The position numbers and the translations under genes were made by a program. The notes under the pieces are model-generated. The model was given only the letters and a program-made list of their open reading frames with translations, did not search any database and was not told the DNA's origin. Shown here piece after piece: positions 1 to 6,750 of a DNA stretch of 29,264 bases; the stretch's first letter is position 1; each line of letters opens with the position of its first letter. Location: positions 1-29,264 of IMG/VR virus record IMGVR_UViG_3300010354_000424. One strand, 5' to 3'. This stretch comes from a virus.

Positions 1-41
1 GAATCTATATTATTAATATAAAGAGTATCACCAATATTATT
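1..41 (-). other. Open frame continuing past the stop of the large virion protein
   Basis: After the TAA stop of the 1145-residue virion protein (42-44), the same minus-strand frame stays open to the window edge and reads NNIGDTLYINNID. The composition and the GDTL motif look like a continuation of the protein's own C-terminal repeats, which contain GYNIGDRLFVVG. It may be the rest of a longer protein cut by a nonsense codon, or the start region of the next gene. Thirteen codons are too few to decide. Confidence 0.3.
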
Positions 42-3000
42 TTAAGTCTTAGAAACTTCTACGATTGCTGTAGTATATCCTACGGTTGTTCCAACGCCAA
101 CAACAAATAATCTATCACCAATATTATAACCACCTCCACCGTCCATAACTTTGACGCCAGTAAGTGATCCAGTTCCATCAATACTGATAACAGCAGTTGC
201 ATTATTTCCAGTTACAGAATTTGATGTTCCTACTAGAGATGCATTGTACACTACCTGATTAGAACCACTACCATATCCAGATCCAGGATTAATAATGGAA
301 AGTTTTGAAATTCTATTTAAGTTATGGTCAATGCTAGTGTATATTGTATGAGCTATTCCTGAAGACGGTGTGGATATAATATTAGTAATAGCAATACCAA
401 CATTAAAATCAGAGTAGATTTTATTGATAGTCTCTTTTGTAATACTAGATTCTGGATCATCTACTATCACCTGACCAACTGGATCGGGAAGAGCATATGA
501 TACAGATGCCTTTGGATCTATTGTTGGATTATCTCTATTGATCTGTGGATAAAGATTCTGAATTGGTTGCCCAAAATTCTCAAGTTCAAAAGGAGATACT
601 ATAGGGGTATTCGATGTATTTGTTACTATTAAATAATATACACCATCTTGTTGATCTCTAACGTATCTCTGAACTTCCTCAGACCTATAAATCGTATATG
701 TTCCAGTATATCTACTCTTATAGAAATAAGGTAGATTTTCATTTCTTACTGAGGTATTATTTGTAAATGTCCCAGGATCACTCGACAACTCTACTACAAA
801 TTGCCTTGAATTTGGAATAGAATCAACATAATATTCTCCATTATATGCAACATAGTCATCTCCAGATGGATTTTGAGTACTTGTTACATTACCAATATAA
901 ACAATAGATCCAATACTCAAATTATGGGGAAGTTCTGTAGTGAAGGTAACTGATCCAGCACTCCAGGTAGCATTTGATATAAATCTAAAGTTTCTTAGCT
1001 CTGAACTATCTGAAAGTGTTTTTTCGGAAAGACTATAATATTTTTCAGTTTCAGATTGAGTACTGAACACATCACTAGACTCTTGAATAACATATCCTTC
1101 AGTAGGGGGTCTAGATGTAAACGGAGTATCTTTTGGTATTACATACCGCAATCTGTATATTCTATCAGTTAATGGTCTAGTATCTGGTTGTCTTAGAATA
1201 TATGTTCTTGGTGTAGATTGTCCAGATAACGATGATAGTAATGGGGTTATTGTATTATCAGTACTAGAAACATTAACGTACCACTGATTGTTAAAAGTAT
1301 CCCATTGGATAGGATGTCCAATTTCTCCAGACTTCTTATCGGATACTCTACTAATAACACGTACAGTGCTTGTTTCATTGCTATAAATTGTCGTTTCTTG
1401 TCCAATTAATGCATCATTAAATGTTTTAGCAATTTGAATCTTATCTGCAGACAAACCACTAGTAATTGCATAATAAACTTGACCATTAATTAATCCATCT
1501 GGTATTTGACCAGTATCACTAACTATTCTTATTGTCTCGCCATTTTCAAAACTATGATTTTCTATAAATGTTATAGTATTTGCTGTTATTTCATTTGATA
1601 TTCCATTTACCTTCTTAGCAACAGTAAATGACTTTTCATAACTGGTTTCAGTACCAGGCATCACTATTCTAGCCTGATATTGAGTTGATATTCCAGAAAC
1701 CTCTATATCAACATACAGTCTATCATTTCGTTTAGCTCCAAGTCTATATCCATCAATTACTGTTTCTGGAGATATGACTTGATTTTTTTCATTATACAAA
1801 TAAAGATGAGATGTAGTTCCAACACCGACACTCTGTTGAATATCAATTGAGGTAAATTCAACACTAATATCAGAAAATTCTGTTTCTCTTGGTGGAATTA
1901 TATGAGTAATATATCCAACATCATCTTTTGGAAAAGATTTATTTCTAAATCCTTTTGATACTAAAGATTTTGCTCCAAAGTTGGAGTTTGAGTTTGTTAT
2001 GGAAAGATCTCCTCCACTTGTTGCGAGGAAATGAACTCCATAACCAATAGCAAATACAGAAACTATTTGAATGAAAGCATTATTACTTGCCTTTACATGA
2101 TAACTCTCATAAGATGGTTTGTATCTGGATAAAGAATCTGAATATAGATTAGCGATACTAGAAGAATCTTCATATGATCCAGACTCTGGGTTATACTTAA
2201 CGAAAGCCTTATTATCTTTTTGAAGACCAATACCAGTGAACTGTGCTACAACAATACTCTTAAATCCATCAGCTTTGCTTCCATCAGCATGTAATCCACA
2301 CATTCCATATACGGAACGTAGAGAAATATTAAAGATATATGGAGATGCTGATGTTACGGTATCAGCGACTATACTTAGACTCGCTTCTGCAATTTCAGAT
2401 ACGGATGGTAAAGGAGTTAATGGTGCCGTTTGAGATTGATACTCAATTACGGTATCACTAATTATTTCACTAACAACAAATTGTCCGGTATATCCATTAA
2501 CAGTAATACCTTGGATTTGAATAGGAGTATCAACATCCAATCCATCTAATGGTTCATTTAGTGTTACCGTGATTGTATTTGATGAAATAACACCATCTCC
2601 AGCTCTAATGCTAGAGATACCCACTTCTGCACCTCTAGATCCTACAATTCTATACTCATCAACTTTTGCTTCAATATCTAGTGGATTATTTACAGTTTCA
2701 GGTTCAATAGGTCTACCGCTGCTCGTTCCATAAACTGCACCAATCTTATTATAATAGCAATCTAAGTCTGTTTTGTTACCATCAAACCATACTAAAAAGT
2801 CATCATTAATATTGACTGGATTTACACCATCGGCATATTCAAAGCAAGTTAATTTATGATGAGAAAAGTTTGGAACAAAAGTATTATTTGTATAATCCTT
2901 ATAGCAAATTGCATTTGGATCAGCATCAAATAGACTAAACTGCCACATGTAGCAGGATCCAGTTAATCTAAAGACCGCAGATCTTTCGATATTATCATTT

Positions 3001-3479
3001 TCTGGGTTGGGGACATATCTTGGTCTTATCTTTGTTTTTCTTAAATCAAGACCAACGATAGAAGTACCTCTAGGTACTATAACACCACCATGAATACTAT
3101 TGAGTTTATAAAGACTATTATTATCAGCTAGTAGATCAAAATTTGTAGTTAGATCAAATGGCGGCAAATCATTCGTAAAATTACCAGACCTAGTATAATA
3201 GTTACCATCTCCTGTTGGTATCCATCCAGGTCTATTATCTACAATATGTTCTCCTGGATAGAGAAGGATAGTAGTTTTTCCAAATCTATCATTTTCTCTA
3301 CCAACTTGGTATGAAAATCTAGCTGCTTCAACTAAAGCTCTTTGGATAGTTTTGAAGGGTCTTGCGAGAGAGTTTCCTTGATTCTCAATACTATCTGTTG
3401 AGTCTAAGCTAGAAGGATCAACATAGAGTATCTCCCCTTTTGTATTTTTTAGAAAATTATCTAAGCGACTAAGACCCAT
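42..3479 (-). CDS. Large beta-helix virion structural protein (cyanomyovirus tail/baseplate fibre type)
   Basis: This 1145-residue protein begins MGLSRLDNFLKNTKG and belongs to a family I recognise as conserved in T4-like cyanophages as a virion structural protein. Residues about 20-75 (YVDPSSLDSTDS, then RPFKTIQRALVEAARF and TTILLYPGEH) form the entry typical of right-handed beta-helix, pectate-lyase-like fibre proteins. A further helix-like stretch lies near residues 490-510 (SITNSNSNFGAKS). The rest is rich in Thr, Ser, Asn and Ile, with no catalytic motif that I can name. The C-terminus holds GSGY and GGGYNIGDRL repeats that also occur in the gp5-like hub protein. It has its own late promoter (AATAAATA, 3510-3517) and follows a terminator. 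The ATG at 3479 has only a weak AAAG ribosome site. The frame stays open past the stop, so the protein may be truncated. Its exact place in the particle (wedge or fibre) is inferred only. Confidence 0.8.
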   Translation of the reverse strand: MGLSRLDNFLKNTKGEILYVDPSSLDSTDSIENQGNSLARPFKTIQRALVEAARFSYQVGRENDRFGKTTILLYPGEHIVDNRPGWIPTGDGNYYTRSGNFTNDLPPFDLTTNFDLLADNNSLYKLNSIHGGVIVPRGTSIVGLDLRKTKIRPRYVPNPENDNIERSAVFRLTGSCYMWQFSLFDADPNAICYKDYTNNTFVPNFSHHKLTCFEYADGVNPVNINDDFLVWFDGNKTDLDCYYNKIGAVYGTSSGRPIEPETVNNPLDIEAKVDEYRIVGSRGAEVGISSIRAGDGVISSNTITVTLNEPLDGLDVDTPIQIQGITVNGYTGQFVVSEIISDTVIEYQSQTAPLTPLPSVSEIAEASLSIVADTVTSASPYIFNISLRSVYGMCGLHADGSKADGFKSIVVAQFTGIGLQKDNKAFVKYNPESGSYEDSSSIANLYSDSLSRYKPSYESYHVKASNNAFIQIVSVFAIGYGVHFLATSGGDLSITNSNSNFGAKSLVSKGFRNKSFPKDDVGYITHIIPPRETEFSDISVEFTSIDIQQSVGVGTTSHLYLYNEKNQVISPETVIDGYRLGAKRNDRLYVDIEVSGISTQYQARIVMPGTETSYEKSFTVAKKVNGISNEITANTITFIENHSFENGETIRIVSDTGQIPDGLINGQVYYAITSGLSADKIQIAKTFNDALIGQETTIYSNETSTVRVISRVSDKKSGEIGHPIQWDTFNNQWYVNVSSTDNTITPLLSSLSGQSTPRTYILRQPDTRPLTDRIYRLRYVIPKDTPFTSRPPTEGYVIQESSDVFSTQSETEKYYSLSEKTLSDSSELRNFRFISNATWSAGSVTFTTELPHNLSIGSIVYIGNVTSTQNPSGDDYVAYNGEYYVDSIPNSRQFVVELSSDPGTFTNNTSVRNENLPYFYKSRYTGTYTIYRSEEVQRYVRDQQDGVYYLIVTNTSNTPIVSPFELENFGQPIQNLYPQINRDNPTIDPKASVSYALPDPVGQVIVDDPESSITKETINKIYSDFNVGIAITNIISTPSSGIAHTIYTSIDHNLNRISKLSIINPGSGYGSGSNQVVYNASLVGTSNSVTGNNATAVISIDGTGSLTGVKVMDGGGGYNIGDRLFVVGVGTTVGYTTAIVEVSKT

Positions 3480-3509
3480 TGTATTTCTTTGTAAAAATCT
3501 TCTATGTTT

Positions 3510-3517
3510 TATTTATT
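3510..3517 (-). promoter_or_regulatory. T4-type late promoter
   Basis: The minus strand reads AATAAATA 31 bases upstream of the large virion protein's ATG and just beyond a terminator. This matches the T4 late -10 element TATAAATA, recognised by the gp55/gp33/clamp system, at seven of eight positions. Confidence 0.65.
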
Positions 3518-3522
3518 CCCAT

Positions 3523-3548
3523 AAAAAAGAGAGATTCGAAGATCTCCC
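3523..3548 (-). terminator. Rho-independent terminator after the Mom-like gene
   Basis: On the minus strand GGGAGAT (3548-3542) pairs with ATCTCTC (3535-3529), seven pairs including one G-T, around the loop CTTCGA, and is followed directly by TTTTTT. It lies 8 bases past the Mom-like stop codon. Confidence 0.75.
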
Positions 3549-3556
3549 TAAAAAAA

Positions 3557-4153
3557 TTAATTTTTCCACATAACTTTTAAATTTTTATCAAAAATCATTA
3601 AATATCTGTGTTTACGACTACGATCTCTCCATTCACCATCTTTACCTTTGATAGAACCTCTTGAATGCTTAGTACCATCAGCATAGTAAAAGTCTTTCTT
3701 AGGATCAGTTAGACCGTAGTAAGTAAAATTACAAGCTCTGTATATAGTTCCAACGTGGTGATTAGCATCAGCGTAACTAAGAATAGCACGAACGCGGGCA
3801 TCTTTTCTAAACCTCTTAATACATTTACTAACAAACCATGAAGTGATATTATATTCTTCTCTTTGCACTTCTGGATCTATACAAAGACGAGAAAGTTCAA
3901 ATAAACCTTCTTGATCATCTCTTTGAAGACCAAAGGCACCTACGGCAATTTCTGGAACTGGGAGACCAGTAAAAACGCAAGCACCAAGACACCCGCCAAT
4001 TCTAATGGGGCATTCCCAGTCAGTATATCTGAAGAGTCCATAATTATATCCAGATTTAAAATCTTTAGATTCGTCTTTTAAATAGTGATGAGTATATAAT
4101 AAATCTTTAATTTCATTTTTACTCACTCTTTCTATATAGAATTCAGACTTCAT
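3557..4153 (-). CDS. Mom-like DNA adenine hypermodification protein (GNAT-related)
   Basis: This 198-residue protein resembles phage Mu Mom, a GNAT-fold enzyme that converts adenine in DNA to a carbamoylmethyl form and so protects phage DNA from restriction. The matching blocks are ELSRLCIDPE (86-95), the most characteristic SYADANHHVGTIYRACNF (126-143), and SRKHRYLMIF near the C-terminus (179-188). All occur in the Mom order and at roughly the family length. No transmembrane segment is seen. It lies 35 bases downstream of a 2OG-Fe(II) oxygenase on the same strand and ends in a clear terminator, so the two may be co-transcribed. The assignment rests on motif memory. A generic GNAT acetyltransferase is the alternative, and the actual modified base is unknown. 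Confidence 0.7.
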   Translation of the reverse strand: MKSEFYIERVSKNEIKDLLYTHHYLKDESKDFKSGYNYGLFRYTDWECPIRIGGCLGACVFTGLPVPEIAVGAFGLQRDDQEGLFELSRLCIDPEVQREEYNITSWFVSKCIKRFRKDARVRAILSYADANHHVGTIYRACNFTYYGLTDPKKDFYYADGTKHSRGSIKGKDGEWRDRSRKHRYLMIFDKNLKVMWKN

Positions 4154-4188
4154 TGAAGTAGGTATAAATTACTAGTTGTATTTTTAAA

Positions 4189-4878
4189 TCAAGATATTTC
4201 TAACCACATACTAGGGTGAAGAGTAGATAATTCCAAATCAATTTCTAATGGATTCTTTCTAGTAGTTATCATTAGGTCATAAGAAACAGAGTACCTATAA
4301 TCATCTCCATAATACTTTGATACTTCATGTTCTAAAGTGGATGGGAATATTACCATCTTATTATTTGATGGTTCTATAAAATAATCTATATGTCTATACC
4401 GAGAGTCAGCTTTACTACAATGTATAGGAAGTAGATTCATTGTACTTCTCATAGACTCATGAAATATCAAATCTCCACCACAATGATTTCTATCATATTG
4501 TTTTTGAGTTTTTATATAATAAACTAAACTTAAATGTGAATTTCTATGAGTATGCTTACCAACACTACCTCCTTGAGGATTTACTATTACTGGCCAAGCT
4601 TTTTGTATATGAATGGATGTTTGAAATACATCCGCATTCAGAGACTTTAAATATCTTTTAACATGATATGCAACTTGACTATTCAACCAAGAAAAAGTGG
4701 GATTATTAAATATCAAGTATTCATTGAGTATATCTCCAGTAACATTAGTATCTTTTATTTCATCTTTAGATCTTTCTAAGAAATCATCCATATAAGATAG
4801 CATCATGTTATATACTTTTTCTGAAGGATTCAGATCATATGTGTATATCGAAGTGGGAAGTATCGTATTCAGTCCCAT
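4189..4878 (-). CDS. 2OG-Fe(II) oxygenase family protein
   Basis: A 229-residue protein with the layout of the non-heme iron, 2-oxoglutarate-dependent oxygenases common in marine phages (PF13759-like). Visible elements are KHTHRNSHLSLVYYI (108-122) with candidate iron ligands H109 or H111, then CGGDLIFHES (133-142), NNKMVIFPSTLEHEV (172-186) with the distal histidine H184, and YRYSVSYD (194-201), where R195 would bind 2-oxoglutarate. The double-stranded beta-helix core thus covers about residues 90-205. The substrate is unknown; protein, nucleobase or lipid targets are all possible. It follows the 53-residue small gene after 9 bases and precedes the Mom-like gene. The pairing with Mom could hint at DNA modification, but that is inference. 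Confidence 0.75.
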   Translation of the reverse strand: MGLNTILPTSIYTYDLNPSEKVYNMMLSYMDDFLERSKDEIKDTNVTGDILNEYLIFNNPTFSWLNSQVAYHVKRYLKSLNADVFQTSIHIQKAWPVIVNPQGGSVGKHTHRNSHLSLVYYIKTQKQYDRNHCGGDLIFHESMRSTMNLLPIHCSKADSRYRHIDYFIEPSNNKMVIFPSTLEHEVSKYYGDDYRYSVSYDLMITTRKNPLEIDLELSTLHPSMWLEIS

Positions 4879-4887
4879 AAGTTACAA

Positions 4888-5049
4888 TTACTTAGTTAAA
4901 ATATATTCAACAGTATTGGCGATATCATTCATAGCATCTTGAAGATTTGGTCTTTGTCCAGATTCTTGTTTTATAATTGGTCTAGAATCATCGGTCAGAG
5001 TCCAACGCCATTGCTGCATTTCTTTGCAGTGCCATAAATTAATCTTCAT
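4888..5049 (-). CDS. Short conserved-looking hypothetical protein (53 aa)
   Basis: A 53-codon frame on the minus strand encodes a protein starting MKINLWHCKEMQQWRWTLTD and ending EYILTK. Its ATG (5047-5049) overlaps the last codons of the upstream 60-residue gene (stop at 5039), the usual arrangement for translationally coupled phage genes. It ends 9 bases before the start of the 2OG oxygenase. The Trp-rich start with a single Cys resembles small cyanophage proteins I have seen, but I cannot assign a function. Support comes from the overlap, the tight packing and protein-like composition. The ribosome site (AGAAG directly before the ATG) is weak. Confidence 0.6.
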   Translation of the reverse strand: MKINLWHCKEMQQWRWTLTDDSRPIIKQESGQRPNLQDAMNDIANTVEYILTK

Positions 5050-5221
5050 CTTCTGATTTATTTTTAAATTCTTCTAATTTTATCCAATTGATTAAAGTTG
5101 TTACTTGTCCTATTTTCTCTTTAACAAATGGATAATCATAAGATAGAGTCGCTAAATGTCCATTATAATGCTCTAGTGCTTCAATTGCTAATTTTCTATC
5201 TTTATTTGATAAGAGAGACAT
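5039..5221 (-). CDS. Small hypothetical protein (60 aa)
   Basis: This encodes MSLLSNKDRKLAIEALEHYN and onwards, 60 residues, charged and predicted helical, with an acidic end (KSEDED). The frame could be opened at an upstream TTG (5233). I chose the ATG at 5221 because GGAG (5231-5228) sits 6 bases before it, and the longer start would place that ribosome site inside the gene. A G/C-rich terminator-like hairpin (5247-5267) stands immediately upstream, so expression may depend on read-through or attenuation. No family is recognised. Confidence 0.65.
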   Translation of the reverse strand: MSLLSNKDRKLAIEALEHYNGHLATLSYDYPFVKEKIGQVTTLINWIKLEEFKNKSEDED

Positions 5222-5230
5222 TGTTTTCTC

Positions 5231-5267
5231 CAAAAAATAAAAAGGTAGGGGGGAATGCTCCCCCCCT
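5231..5267 (-). terminator. G/C-run terminator or attenuator upstream of the 60-aa gene
   Basis: On the minus strand AGGGGGG (5267-5261) pairs with CCCCCCT (5253-5247) around a 7-base loop, followed after ACC by TTTTTATTTTTT. The T-tract abuts the ribosome site of the 60-residue gene. It would end transcripts coming from the tRNA-Thr region, or attenuate the small gene. Confidence 0.55.
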
Positions 5268-5541
5268 TGGCGACTCTACTTAAGATTTGATTTTGCAATA
5301 AATGCTACTTTCATATCATAGAATCATTAAATTTAGCTTTTTGTCCTTTTAAGAAATATAAATTTCTTAAAATTCTCTGCTAAGTTCAGACTATCCTTAA
5401 TTTAAACCGCATCGAGTCTGATGGAGTAAGCGGGCTGAAATAAAAATTTCGGCAAGAGATATTAAAAATTATAGAACTTTATCCGCGAAATAAAATTCTT
5501 TTAAATTTTTAATATAGTTTGTTTGCTGTTAGCTAACATAT
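5268..5541. ncRNA. Gene-free stretch with stacked hairpins and a possible pseudoknot (candidate structured RNA)
   Basis: No convincing protein frame is seen here. Inverted repeats follow one another: TTTTAAGAAA (5347-5356) with TTTCTTAAAA (5363-5372); TCAGACT (5386-5392) with AGTCTGA (5415-5421), crossed by CCGC (5407-5410) with GCGG (5430-5433), an H-type pseudoknot; GCTGAAAT (5434-5441) with ATTTCGGC (5446-5453); ATATTAAAAATT (5459-5470) with AATTTTTAATAT (5504-5515), enclosing AGAA/TTCT and TTTAT/ATAAA; and the 12-base palindrome TGTTAGCTAACA (5527-5538). The 5434 hairpin is fully paired only as plus-strand RNA (one U-G pair). The tRNA and flanking genes run on the minus strand, so the transcribed strand is unresolved. 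I recognise no known RNA family. Confidence 0.4.
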
Positions 5542-5564
5542 TTCCGAAAAATAATTTTTCGGAA
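5542..5564 (-). repeat. Perfect inverted repeat abutting the tRNA-Thr 3' end
   Basis: TTCCGAAAAAT and its exact complement ATTTTTCGGAA flank a single central base, starting at the first base after the tRNA discriminator. It probably acts as a 3' hairpin for processing or termination. No T-run follows the stem on the minus strand, so simple intrinsic termination is doubtful. Confidence 0.6.
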
Positions 5565-5636
5565 AGCCCCCGACAGGATTTGAACCTGCGACCAACGGTT
5601 TACAAAACCGTTGCTCTACCACTGAGCTACAGAGGC
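5565..5636 (-). tRNA. tRNA-Thr (UGU)
   Basis: The minus strand folds into a full cloverleaf: acceptor GCCTCTG with CGGGGGC, anticodon stem ACGGT/ACCGT with loop TTTGTAA (anticodon TGT), and T-arm with GGTTCAAATCC. The discriminator is T and CCA is not encoded. A Thr(UGU) tRNA is common in T4-like cyanophages and suits their A-ending codons. Confidence 0.93.
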
Positions 5637-5642
5637 AAAATA

Positions 5643-5912
5643 TTAATCACTTGGTAACATTTCTGGATTTTCAAGATCCAATTCAAACATAAGTGGATGA
5701 CATAATTCATCAATTAAGTAGAAAGATGTTTTATATAGATCTTCTGGATCAAATCTTCTTTCATTATCAGCTAATCGAATTATTTCTAGATCATACATGT
5801 ATGAATCTGGTAATTCATCAAAAGTAAATGGTATGCTATTTATAAAATACATTAGAACTAATTGAGTTCCTTTATTATACCAAACATATCTAGAATCAAT
5901 TCGATACTTCAT
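5643..5912 (-). CDS. Hypothetical protein (89 aa)
   Basis: An 89-residue acidic protein starting MKYRIDSRYVWYNKGTQLVL, of no recognised family. The ATG at 5912 is preceded by AGGA, but that site and the start codon lie inside the inverted repeat 5911-5926 (ATAGGAA/TTCCTAT), so translation may be modulated by a leader hairpin. A CTAAATA element (5937-5943) 25 bases upstream looks like a late promoter. The gene ends 6 bases before tRNA-Thr on the same strand. Confidence 0.7.
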   Translation of the reverse strand: MKYRIDSRYVWYNKGTQLVLMYFINSIPFTFDELPDSYMYDLEIIRLADNERRFDPEDLYKTSFYLIDELCHPLMFELDLENPEMLPSD

Positions 5913-5936
5913 AGGAAGGTTCCTATTAGTTTGTTA

Positions 5937-5944
5937 TATTTAGA
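5937..5944 (-). promoter_or_regulatory. Putative late promoter (TCTAAATA)
   Basis: The minus strand reads TCTAAATA 25 bases before the 89-residue gene. The same CTAAATA core stands upstream of gp26 and gp48 in this window, which supports its use as a late -10 variant. Confidence 0.45.
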
Positions 5945-5951
5945 GGTTTTT

Positions 5952-6452
5952 CTAAAGGGATATATCTAGAGAACAATATTTAATTGCTAAACTATACCTT
6001 GCTTTAGTTCTAAATGAAGAAGCAGAATGTATCATATTAGCGGGGAAAATAATTGCTCGGTTGGGAATAGGCAAAACACCTCTAATTTCTTCATTTTTAT
6101 CACCAACAACAAACTTTGTTTCTCCTCCTTCGTCTAAATCCCATTCAATGTTTGCATAATAAAGAAAAGTAATCTCATCTTCCTCACCATCAGTGTGATA
6201 ATAAGGTCTTTCTCCAGGTAAGAACAAATTTATATAAGATCTATCAACTACATTGCGTAATGAGAATTTATTTTTAACTTGTTCAACAAAAAATTCAACC
6301 CATTCATTTTTAGAATTTAGGTCACATGCTAGTCCAACTGGTGGAGATTCTTCATGATCGGTTTCGCCATAAGAATAAGAGAGTTTTGTGCAGTATTTGT
6401 AAAATTCTACACATTTTTCTGGAGTAATAAAATTATCATAAATTGTAATCAT
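5952..6452 (-). CDS. 2OG-Fe(II) oxygenase (prolyl-hydroxylase-like)
   Basis: This 166-residue protein starts MITIYDNFITPEKCVEFYKY. It carries a complete 2OG-Fe(II) site: YYHTDGEED gives H86 and D88, IHSASSF gives the distal histidine H142, and ARYSLAIKY gives R152 for 2-oxoglutarate. The surrounding pattern (NLFLPGERPYYHTD, then GGETKFV, then NRAIIFPANMIH) is that of the prolyl-4-hydroxylase-like superfamily. The frame extends 38 codons further upstream, but that part simply reads through tRNA-Leu; the ATG at 6452 has GGAG 7 bases before it and is the true start. The substrate is unknown. It lies directly downstream of tRNA-Leu. Confidence 0.85.
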   Translation of the reverse strand: MITIYDNFITPEKCVEFYKYCTKLSYSYGETDHEESPPVGLACDLNSKNEWVEFFVEQVKNKFSLRNVVDRSYINLFLPGERPYYHTDGEEDEITFLYYANIEWDLDEGGETKFVVGDKNEEIRGVLPIPNRAIIFPANMIHSASSFRTKARYSLAIKYCSLDISL

Positions 6453-6467
6453 TTTTATCTCCAGAAA

Positions 6468-6551
6468 TAGGGCGAGGGGGACTTGAACCCCCACGGGATT
6501 ACTCCCAACGGATTTTAAGTCCGGTGCGTCTACCACTTCCGCCACCGCCCC
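6468..6551 (-). tRNA. tRNA-Leu (UAA)
   Basis: The minus strand gives a class II tRNA: acceptor GGGGCGG with TCGCCCT, anticodon loop CTTAAAA (anticodon TAA), a long variable arm (GGGAGTAATCCC) and T-arm GGGGGTTCAAGTCCCCC. The discriminator is A and CCA is not encoded. It reads UUA, a codon abundant in this AT-rich genome. Confidence 0.92.
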
Positions 6552-6560
6552 GTGGTGGTG

Positions 6561-6593
6561 AGACAATCATAGCATGAGTTGCTATGATTGTCT
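6561..6593. repeat. 14-bp perfect inverted repeat within the tRNA cluster, with promoter-like elements
   Basis: AGACAATCATAGCA (6561-6574) and its exact complement TGCTATGATTGTCT (6580-6593) flank a 5-base loop between tRNA-Met and tRNA-Leu. No T-run follows. On the minus strand the arms carry TAGACA and, 17 bases on, the extended -10 TGCTATGAT, so it may be a promoter/operator for tRNA-Leu and the oxygenase. The alternative is a processing hairpin between tRNAs. Confidence 0.6.
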
Positions 6594-6594
6594 A

Positions 6595-6669
6595 GTGCTG
6601 GTTGCGAGGATCGAACTCGCCTGTATCCGATTATGAGTCGGGTGCTTTCACCAGATAGCTAAACCAGCA
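6595..6669 (-). tRNA. tRNA with CAU anticodon (Met, or Ile2 if lysidine-modified)
   Basis: The minus strand folds with acceptor TGCTGGT/ACCAGCA, anticodon loop CTCATAA and T-arm GCGAGTTCGATCCTCGC. The anticodon is CAT. Sequence alone does not separate elongator Met from an Ile(AUA) tRNA modified by TilS. The initiator C1-A72 mismatch is absent. The discriminator is C. Confidence 0.88.
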
Positions 6670-6671
6670 AG

Positions 6672-6745
6672 GTGCTTCTGCAGGGAATTGAACCCCGTTC
6701 ACACCGTTATAAGCAGTGGGCCTTAACCAATAGGCGACAGAAGCA
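6672..6745 (-). tRNA. tRNA-Ile (UAU)
   Basis: The minus strand folds with acceptor TGCTTCT/AGAAGCA, anticodon stem CACTG/CGGTG with loop CTTATAA (anticodon TAT), and a T-arm containing GGTTCAATTCC. It would read AUA codons directly. It starts 5 bases past the stop of the 60-residue gene and ends 2 bases before the CAU tRNA, so these are probably one transcript. Confidence 0.88.
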
Positions 6746-6750
6746 TAACC

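Noticed and set aside
5386-5433. Group I intron P3/P7-like crossing helices on the minus strand
   Set aside because: There is no room for the P4-P6 domain (only 8 bases), no P8 hairpin, and no split gene around it.
5415-5453. Hammerhead-ribozyme-like core (CTGATG followed by GAAA) on the plus strand
   Set aside because: A9 is replaced by G, stem II would have only three pairs, and the flanks do not pair to form stem I with a proper cleavage site.
6453-6566. 38-codon N-terminal extension of the 2OG oxygenase (MSHHHGAVAEVV onwards)
   Set aside because: It is tRNA-Leu read as codons; the ATG at 6452 with GGAG is the proper start.
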